NCBI GenBank assembly: GCA_016794305.1
Contig: JAEUKN010000001.1
Location: 116,596-170,466, forward strand
DNA from: Alphaproteobacteria bacterium
GTDB taxonomy: Bacteria; Pseudomonadota; Alphaproteobacteria; Micavibrionales; Micavibrionaceae
DNA length: 53,871 bases
Direction of reading: 5' to 3'
Position 1 is the stretch's first letter. Each line of letters begins with the position of its first letter. The position numbers were made by a program, and so were the translations under genes. The notes beneath the pieces were generated by a model that searched no databases, had not been told where the DNA came from, and was given only the letters and a program-made list of their open reading frames with translations. Positions 49,223-53,871 of this stretch are shown piece after piece.

Positions 49223-49327
49223 TATACTTGGAATACTGAATTTCTGGCTAGGAACAAGCGACGCCGCGTAGGGAGACTACGTCAGGAGCTTGTTGACAAC
49301 GCCCAGAAGTTCAGTATTCCGAGTATA
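49223..49327. repeat. 105-bp palindromic element, copy 2
   Basis: TATACTTGGAATACTGAATT at the left pairs with AGTTCAGTATTCCGAGTATA at the right; over the 25-base arms only two positions differ. The centre (CTAGGAACAAGCGACG, then ACGTCAGGAGCTTGTTGACAA) is itself partly palindromic. Same length as copy 1. A truncated third copy lies at 52277. Confidence 0.8.
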
Positions 49328-49373
49328 CATTAATCTGAGCGGAAAAAAATCATAGGCAGGTTCTAACAAACAC

Positions 49374-50195
49374 ATGACAAAATACGGTGCACAAAATTTA
49401 TTATTGGTGGGATGCGGCAAGATGGGCTCGGCCCTGTATGAGGGGTGGAAACGCCATCATCCTGCGCTCAAAATCACCCTGTGCGACCCGCATAATTCTG
49501 GGGCTCACTATCACGATTTAGGCGATATTCATGAACAATTTGATCTCTGTGTTTTGGCGGTGAAGCCCGATCAAATTCATGATGTCGCGGCGCGTGCCCA
49601 TGCGCGGCTCAACCCTCACGGAGTTTTGATTTCGATTGCGGCGGGCAAAACACTCAAAAATTTAGAAGCTCTCTCTCACGCCACCTCAACCGGGCAAAGC
49701 GATATGCGCGGCATTGTGCGGGTCATGCCCAATACGCCCGCCGCCATCGGGCATGGCATGAGTGTGGCGGTTGCCAATGACTATGTCACCGGCGCGCAAA
49801 AAGACTTTATCGGCACATTGTTTCAATCCGTGGGCAGGTTCGCGTGGATTGAGGATGAAACTTTCATGGATGCCGTGACGGCACTCTCAGGGTCCGGCCC
49901 GGCCTATCTGTTCTATTTTATTGAAGCCCTGGCGGAAGCGGGTGAGTCACTGGGGCTTGATCGCGCCCTCTCCCTCACTCTTGCCCGTGAAACAATCTTC
50001 GGGTCGGCGCATCTGGCCGCCCAAGCATCCGAAGACGCCGCCCAACTGCGCAAAAATGTCACGAGCCCGGGCGGCACGACCGAGGCCGCATTAAAAGTCC
50101 TGATGGATGAGAATACGGGCCTTGCCCCCTTGCTGCGCCAAACACTCGAAGCTGCGCGCAACCGTGGCCGCGAGATGGGAAAAACACCATCATAA
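49374..50195 (+). CDS. proC: Pyrroline-5-carboxylate reductase
   Basis: ProC makes the last step of proline synthesis, reducing pyrroline-5-carboxylate with NAD(P)H. The dinucleotide motif LLLVGCGKMGSALYEGW, the VMPNTPAAIGHGMS segment, the family signature ALSGSGPAYLFYFIEALAEAG and VTSPGGTTEAAL are all present in 273 residues. No good ribosome site precedes the ATG; the bases before it resemble the MITE right end, so its original leader may have been replaced. Confidence 0.93.
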   Translation: MTKYGAQNLLLVGCGKMGSALYEGWKRHHPALKITLCDPHNSGAHYHDLGDIHEQFDLCVLAVKPDQIHDVAARAHARLNPHGVLISIAAGKTLKNLEALSHATSTGQSDMRGIVRVMPNTPAAIGHGMSVAVANDYVTGAQKDFIGTLFQSVGRFAWIEDETFMDAVTALSGSGPAYLFYFIEALAEAGESLGLDRALSLTLARETIFGSAHLAAQASEDAAQLRKNVTSPGGTTEAALKVLMDENTGLAPLLRQTLEAARNRGREMGKTPS

Positions 50196-50265
50196 GCTTT
50201 CTTGGGGGTGGTTTTGATAGGGGATAGGGTATGGTGAAAATTCCAAACTGCGGCAAAATGTTTTC

Positions 50266-50340
50266 TTGACTTATGGGTGCGGAATAGGGCATAGTCGCCT
50301 ACGCTCATTTTAAGGCTATGTGGCGGAATGGTTTTCCGCC
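50266..50340 (+). promoter_or_regulatory. Promoter-like element and hairpin in the proC-DJ-1 gap
   Basis: In the 349-bp gap between proC and the next gene, TTGACT (50266-50271) and CATAGT (50290-50295), 18 bases apart, look like a promoter. Immediately downstream GGCGGAA (50322-50328) and TTCCGCC (50334-50340) form a seven-base stem. The rest of the gap is unremarkable. The arrangement would suit a small RNA or a long leader for the DJ-1-like gene, which starts about 240 bases further on. Confidence 0.35.
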
Positions 50341-50544
50341 CCGCGCTTAGGTTAGCCCATACAGGATCACACCGTACAAGCTCAACCGGCATAAAACCAA
50401 ACATTCGAGCGGCACCGGCATCAGGAGAGAAAGCTGATTCATCAAGCCAAACAACCTGATCGCCAAAAACAAAAGATGATAAAATTTTTAAAAGAAAAAT
50501 TTTTTTAGTGCAATATACCCTAAAATCATAATGGAGAGTGAAGT

Positions 50545-51123
50545 ATGCAAAAACCGCTAACAGGTATGAACGCGGCGATTCTGGTCGCCAACGGCTTTAA
50601 TGAAATTGAAATGACGAGTGTGCAACGGGCCTTACTCGAAGCCGGAGCAAAGCCGCATCTTGTTAGTGTGGAAAACTCACTCGTGAACGGATGGCGCGGC
50701 AATGGCTGGGGGCTCAATCATCCTGTGGGCAAACCGCTTTGTGATGCTTTGGCGGCGGATTATGATTTATTGGTTATCGTAAGCGGCCATCGCAGCCATG
50801 ACAAACTCAAAACTACGGCGCACACCAAACGCTTTATTAACGGGTTTATGATCGGGTATAAGCCGATTTTGTGCGCGGGCGATGCGCTCAATCTCATGGC
50901 GCAGTTAGAGATGATCAAAGGATTTATGGTGAGCGGACCCGAAGATTGCCGCGCAAATGCCATTCAATCCGGGGCGATTTGGAATGAAAATATGCCTGCG
51001 ATTTATCACAATCTTTACAGTTGTGAAATGACGGACGCCAATCGTGATACGCTGATCAGCGGTTTCATCAACTTCACCGATGAACAATATAGCAGTGACG
51101 ATGACCAACAAGAGGCAGCATAA
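50545..51123 (+). CDS. DJ-1/PfpI family protein
   Basis: The 192-residue protein matches the DJ-1/PfpI glutamine-amidotransferase-like fold: an early acidic FNEIEMTSVQRALLEAGA, a mid-protein segment YDLLVIVSGH in place of PGG, and the nucleophile-elbow cysteine in PILCAGDALNLMAQ (about residue 113). Members act as proteases, glyoxalases, deglycases or redox sensors; the function here is unknown. It ends with TAATG, sharing its stop with the prfB start codon, so the genes are translationally coupled. Confidence 0.78.
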   Translation: MQKPLTGMNAAILVANGFNEIEMTSVQRALLEAGAKPHLVSVENSLVNGWRGNGWGLNHPVGKPLCDALAADYDLLVIVSGHRSHDKLKTTAHTKRFINGFMIGYKPILCAGDALNLMAQLEMIKGFMVSGPEDCRANAIQSGAIWNENMPAIYHNLYSCEMTDANRDTLISGFINFTDEQYSSDDDQQEAA

Positions 51124-52251
51124 TGCGCGCCGAAATTCAATCGATTGTGACTGAGATTGAGTATGCCCTTCAGCTATTACGGAGGCATCTTTGACTGGGA
51201 TGTTTCCTGGTCGCGGCTTGACGAACTCAATGCTTTGACCGCCGATCCGCAATTGTGGAATGATCCGGCCAAGGCGCAAACTCTACTCAAGGAAAAAAAT
51301 CGGCTTGAAGCCCGGTTGAATGAGGTCAAATCATTAGAGACCGACCTCCACGACACATGCGAATTGATTGAATTGGCCGAAGGCGAAAATGATCAATCGA
51401 TGGTGGATGAAACCGTGTCCAACCTCCATTCCCTTCATACAATTTCCAAAAAATTACAACTCCAAAGCCTGTTATCAGGTGAGGCGGATGAGAATAGCGC
51501 CTATCTGGAGGTCAATGCCGGTGCAGGCGGAACGGAGGCCTGTGACTGGGCCAGCATGTTGCTGCGCATGTATGTCAGATGGGCCGAATCTCACGGCTAT
51601 AAAGTCTCTTATCTGGATGAAACCGAAGGCGACGGCGCGGGCATCAAATCCACCACGATTAAAATTGACGGCCCCCAGGCCTATGGGTGGTTGAAACATG
51701 AAAACGGCGTGCATCGTTTGGTGCGGATATCGCCCTTTGATGCCAATGCGCGCCGCCACACAAGTTTTGCATCGGTTTCGGTTTCGCCGGTTGTGGATGA
51801 CACGATTGAAATTGAGGTGCTGGATAAAGACCTGAAAGTTGACACATTCCGCGCGAGCGGCGCAGGCGGCCAGCACGTTAACCGGACCGATAGTGCGGTG
51901 CGAATCACGCACCTGCCCACCGGCATTGTGGTGGCGTGCCAAATGCAACGATCCCAACACCAAAACCGCGCGGCGGCGATGGAAATGTTGCGGGCACGCA
52001 TGTATGAACAGGAATTGAAAAAACGTGAAGCCTTGAGCGATTCGCAATATGATTCGAAAACGGATAATAGCTGGGGGCACCAGATTCGCTCCTATGTCTT
52101 GCAACCCTATCAAATGATCAAGGATTTGCGCACGGGGGTGGAGCGAACGGACTCCCAGGTGGTGTTGGACGGCGATCTGGACGATTTTATGCATGCCTCC
52201 CTCGCCCAACGTTTGGGCGGGACACAGGCGAATGTGCAGGATATTGAATAG
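51123..52251 (+). CDS. prfB: Peptide chain release factor 2 with programmed +1 frameshift
   Basis: RF2 ends translation at UGA and UAA. Translation starts at ATG 51123 (in the TAATG overlap with the DJ-1-like gene) and reads MRAEIQSIVTEIEYALQLLRRHL up to an in-frame TGA at 51192-51194. A +1 shift at CTT-TGA-C then continues as DWDVSWSRLDELNALT to the end, giving about 375 residues. The SPF stop-codon motif (RISPFDANARR) and the GGQ catalytic motif (GAGGQHVNRTDS) are intact. RF2 thus controls its own level: when it is scarce, the ribosome shifts instead of stopping. Annotation from a single frame would miss the first 23 residues. Confidence 0.93.
51181..51195 (+). promoter_or_regulatory. prfB +1 frameshift site
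   Basis: GGAGG (51181-51185), then CAT, then CTTTGAC (51189-51195). The internal Shine-Dalgarno sits three bases before the slippery CTT, the same spacing as in E. coli prfB, and TGA is the codon that RF2 itself reads. Confidence 0.92.
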
Positions 52252-52276
52252 GATTAAAAAGTCCTTGCTATGCTTG

Positions 52277-52354
52277 ACTTGGAATACTGAACTCTCGGAT
52301 TTTGTCACTTCGCTCCTGACGCAAAACTCCCTACGCTGGGTCGCTTGTTCCTAG
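52277..52354. repeat. Truncated copy 3 of the 105-bp palindromic element
   Basis: ACTTGGAATACTGAACT, then a centre with TGTCACTTCGCTCCTGACG and TCGCTTGTTCCTAG, follow the complement of copy 2 (49223) up to its CCTAG. There the copy stops and the inverted 103-bp repeat begins at 52351. The closing arm is missing. It lies just after prfB. Confidence 0.65.
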
Positions 52355-52453
52355 ACAATTTTTGGTTTAGGTAGACTCAAAAAAATGGTCTATGTGTTTG
52401 TTTTTTCGCATTTTGTTGCGATTAACCGGCTTCCACTTAATCGCAAAATGCTC
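52351..52453 (-). repeat. Dispersed 103-bp repeat, copy 3 (inverted)
   Basis: Read on the minus strand from 52453: GAGCATTTTGCGATTAAG, TGGAAGCCGGTTAATCGCAA, then AAAATGCG and TTTTTTTGAGTCTACC, ending ATTGTCTAG. The first half is a long perfect-looking hairpin. It is abutted by the truncated palindromic element at CTAG, 70 bp before tRNA-Lys. Confidence 0.8.
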
Positions 52454-52525
52454 TAGCCGGTAATAGTATAAAAGCCGTTCAATAGAAGGAGTGGGAAATC
52501 AAAAACCTCCAAAACCCCTAAAAAC

Positions 52526-52601
52526 TGGTGACCGCGGTGGGATTCGAACCCACGACCTACTGATTAAAAGTCAGTTGCTCTACCGGCTGAGCTACGCGGT
52601 C
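52526..52601 (-). tRNA. tRNA-Lys (anticodon UUU)
   Basis: On the minus strand a 76-nt cloverleaf with acceptor GACCGCG/CGCGGTC, D-arm GCTCAGCCGGTAGAGC, anticodon stem CTGA/TCAG with loop containing TTT, T-loop GGTTCGAATCC and encoded CCA. It reads AAA and AAG. Confidence 0.95.
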
Positions 52602-52676
52602 GGAACTCTCAACCGCGGGAGAGACAGGAGGTGGCGGTTGAAAGTCGCGCCAAAATACGGAAAGAAATCGCATTCG

Positions 52677-53198
52677 TCAAGCATTGATTTCAAATTTTTT
52701 CAAAAGTTTTTCAAAAACCTGCGGAGTGACGAAATCCGCCACATTCCCGCCCAGCGATGCAATCTCTTTAATAAAGGATGATGAGATAAATTGCCATTTA
52801 TCCGATGCCATGAGGAAAATTGTTTCAATGTCCGGGGCGAGTTTTGCATTCATCCCCGTCATTTGAAATTCAAATTCGAAATCCGAAACCGCGCGAAGCC
52901 CACGGAACAGGAAGCTGGCGCCCTTGGAATGGGCATAGTTAATCAATAAATCTTCGAATGATTCGACCTCAATGGGGCAAAATTTTTCATGCATATTTTC
53001 AATGTCGGCGCGCACCATTTCAAGCCTTTGCGCGGTTGAAAAAAGCGGTTTTTTGCGTTCATTTTCGGCAATGGCCACAATTAAATGATCGACCATACGG
53101 CTTGCACGCTGAATAATATGCAGATGTCCCTTGGTAATCGGGTCAAACGTACCGGGATAGATGCCAATTCTTGGGGGCAGTGCGTTTTTCTGAGTCAT
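52677..53198 (-). CDS. coaD: Phosphopantetheine adenylyltransferase
   Basis: CoaD adenylates 4'-phosphopantetheine in the next-to-last step of coenzyme A synthesis. The nucleotidyltransferase motif GIYPGTFDPITKGH is at residues 12-25, FLFRGLRAVSDFEFEFQM is the substrate-binding signature and ISSSFIKEIA the ATP-binding ISSS/T motif. ATG 53198 gives 173 residues, a little over the usual length of about 160; an upstream in-frame start would add 23 unconserved residues. Confidence 0.93.
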   Translation of the reverse strand: MTQKNALPPRIGIYPGTFDPITKGHLHIIQRASRMVDHLIVAIAENERKKPLFSTAQRLEMVRADIENMHEKFCPIEVESFEDLLINYAHSKGASFLFRGLRAVSDFEFEFQMTGMNAKLAPDIETIFLMASDKWQFISSSFIKEIASLGGNVADFVTPQVFEKLLKKFEINA

Positions 53199-53370
53199 GA
53201 AGCTTAGATACAAAAAATCGTCGAATTTTTCAAGTGCGCGGAAAATTTGGAGGAGGCTTCGGCGCAAATTTAAAAAAATCAGTCACGGAGAGATAAAAAT
53301 AATGCATTATTAATGTATTTGATATAACATATGAATATTAGGTAAAATTTTATTCAAATATGGGTGGACT

Positions 53371-53871
53371 ATGAAACAAACATCATCAGGATTTTCTCTA
53401 TTAGAGCTGCTTTTGTCCGTCGCATTATTTGCCATGATTTTAATCGGCGTTGCCCAGATGATTAATCGGCAGGGGGATGATGCCAAGGCGAGTGTTGTTG
53501 CTCTGCAGTTAAAGACATTTGGTGATGCAGCTGATGAATATATTAAGGATAATTATTCTACCCTCCTGACAGCTACGCCCGGAAACACGGTTCGTGTGGT
53601 CACATTCAATGACATTGGCGGCTATCTGCCGAATAATTTTACGGCGCAGAATGCCTATGGTCAATCCATGTGCGTTCTGGTGAAACGATCTCCTGCGGGC
53701 TCTGACAACTTGATTGGCTTGGTAGTCACTGAAGGTGGACGTGCGATTGATGACGTGACGTTGGGTCAGATTTCCGCCACTGTTGGTGGATCGGGAGGGG
53801 CGATATATGGTTCAAACGCAGCGCAAGTTGGCGGTGCTTTAGGCGTGTGGAAATTTGATGTGGCGAATTTT
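53371..53871 (+). CDS. Type IV pilin-like protein, PilV/shufflon N-terminal type (partial)
   Basis: An open frame of 167 codons runs off the window. It starts with a prepilin leader cut after Gly7 (SSG followed by FSLLELLLSVALFAMILIG), with Glu at mature position 5 and a long hydrophobic helix. The rest resembles the N-terminal constant part of R64 PilV-type minor pilins: the AKASVVALQLKTFGDAADEYI helix and the final VVTEGGRAIDDVTLGQISATVGG and GALGVWKFD. In R64 such a tip adhesin has a C-terminus switched by the Rci recombinase. Together with the PilN-like secretin at 17491 it points to a thin type IVb pilus. The 3' end and any shufflon are beyond the window. The 172-bp divergent gap from coaD should hold the promoter. 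Confidence 0.78.
   Translation, partial: MKQTSSGFSLLELLLSVALFAMILIGVAQMINRQGDDAKASVVALQLKTFGDAADEYIKDNYSTLLTATPGNTVRVVTFNDIGGYLPNNFTAQNAYGQSMCVLVKRSPAGSDNLIGLVVTEGGRAIDDVTLGQISATVGGSGGAIYGSNAAQVGGALGVWKFDVANF

Larger units (their letters stand above)
48581..49373. repeat. Repeat-rich 793-bp gap between the YbjN gene and proC
   Basis: No open reading frame with a convincing product was found here. The segment holds a perfect 39-base inverted repeat with arms 48734-48772 and 49094-49132 (core ACAGAGCGCACAGAGAAAAT), extended by imperfect matches outward (CACGAATAAATT near 48699 and its complement near 49155). It also contains two 105-bp palindromic elements, a G-tract region at 49036-49056 and an AATCATAGGCAGGTTCTAAC stretch at about 49348-49367 resembling the right end of the MITE family. 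Confidence 0.8.

Noticed and set aside
48581..49373. CRISPR array in the repeat-rich gap
   Set aside because: The repeats are inverted palindromes of about 105 bp, not short direct repeats with regular spacers, and no cas genes are present.
50196..50510. Minus-strand open frame next to proC reading FGDQVVWLDESAFSPDAG, recalling DDE-type transposase fragments
   Set aside because: No start codon with ribosome site, no second catalytic motif, and the frame just runs on antisense into proC. Too short to call a transposase remnant.
51475..52308. Minus-strand open frame of 277 codons
   Set aside because: Antisense to prfB, which has intact GGQ and SPF motifs.

Overview
The window is a chromosomal segment of an alphaproteobacterium. 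The signs are usg, a CpdR-type receiver, a TTAA-N7-TTAA CtrA-type site, BMFP/UbiK- and YbjN-type genes near proC, CcoS, and tRNA and housekeeping genes of alphaproteobacterial style. The order cannot be fixed from sequence reading alone; a deep, free-living or predatory lineage such as the Micavibrio group would fit but is a guess. Base composition is moderate, with clearly more AT-rich accessory patches at about 37.1-40.6, 43.5-43.9 and 44.7-46.4 kb.

Layout. 0-4.2 kb: a lipase/esterase and a three-domain transporter-acyltransferase-acyl ligase for lysophospholipid recycling. 4.4-9.1 kb: usg; a promoter plus a long structured leader that hides the ribosome site of an RNHCP zinc-ribbon gene; ligA; and a chemotaxis receptor overlapping ligA. 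9.2-12.4 kb: trpG/pabA and trpD, a parS-like 16-mer, hemN. 12.6-16.9 kb: an exported protein of unknown function and a three-gene ABC-2 exporter. 17.0-21.2 kb: a receiver protein, a lipoprotein secretin and an exported Ig-like repeat protein, probably an outer-membrane or pilus-related unit. 21.2-26.3 kb: a dispersed repeat, an AraC remnant, a glycosyltransferase, tig, tRNA-Leu and two unknown genes. 26.3-33.7 kb: mutS-pepA-dxs on the minus strand, a TlpA thioredoxin and ccoS. 33.8-40.6 kb: a 1116-residue hybrid histidine kinase, then an accessory patch (MFS transporter, AraC regulator, 144-bp MITE, hexapeptide transferase). 40.6-44.6 kb: cpdR, tRNA-Val, a TPR lipoprotein, a small membrane protein, lipB. 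44.7-46.4 kb: an inverted-repeat-bounded cassette carrying an aldehyde dehydrogenase. 46.4-53.9 kb: hldD, a UbiK-like gene, YbjN, a repeat cluster, proC, a DJ-1-like gene, prfB with a programmed +1 frameshift, tRNA-Lys, coaD and the start of a PilV/shufflon-type pilin running off the edge.

The most unusual content is mobile and repetitive. A small element family has terminal inverted repeats close to GAACCTGTTCATGATC and a TTA target duplication. It occurs as a complete 144-bp MITE and as a 1696-bp cassette without a transposase, inserted between lipB and the stop codon of hldD. Inside the cassette, half of the MITE is fused to the 3' end of a second copy of the MFS gene. A C-terminal remnant of a second AraC gene lies 17 kb from the intact one. 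Two further dispersed repeat families, one of about 103 bp and one 105-bp palindrome, separate genes that are otherwise closely packed.

The second notable feature is the leader of the RNHCP gene. It has a good promoter, an ordered series of blocks reminiscent of a cobalamin riboswitch, and a 12-bp hairpin that contains the whole Shine-Dalgarno sequence.
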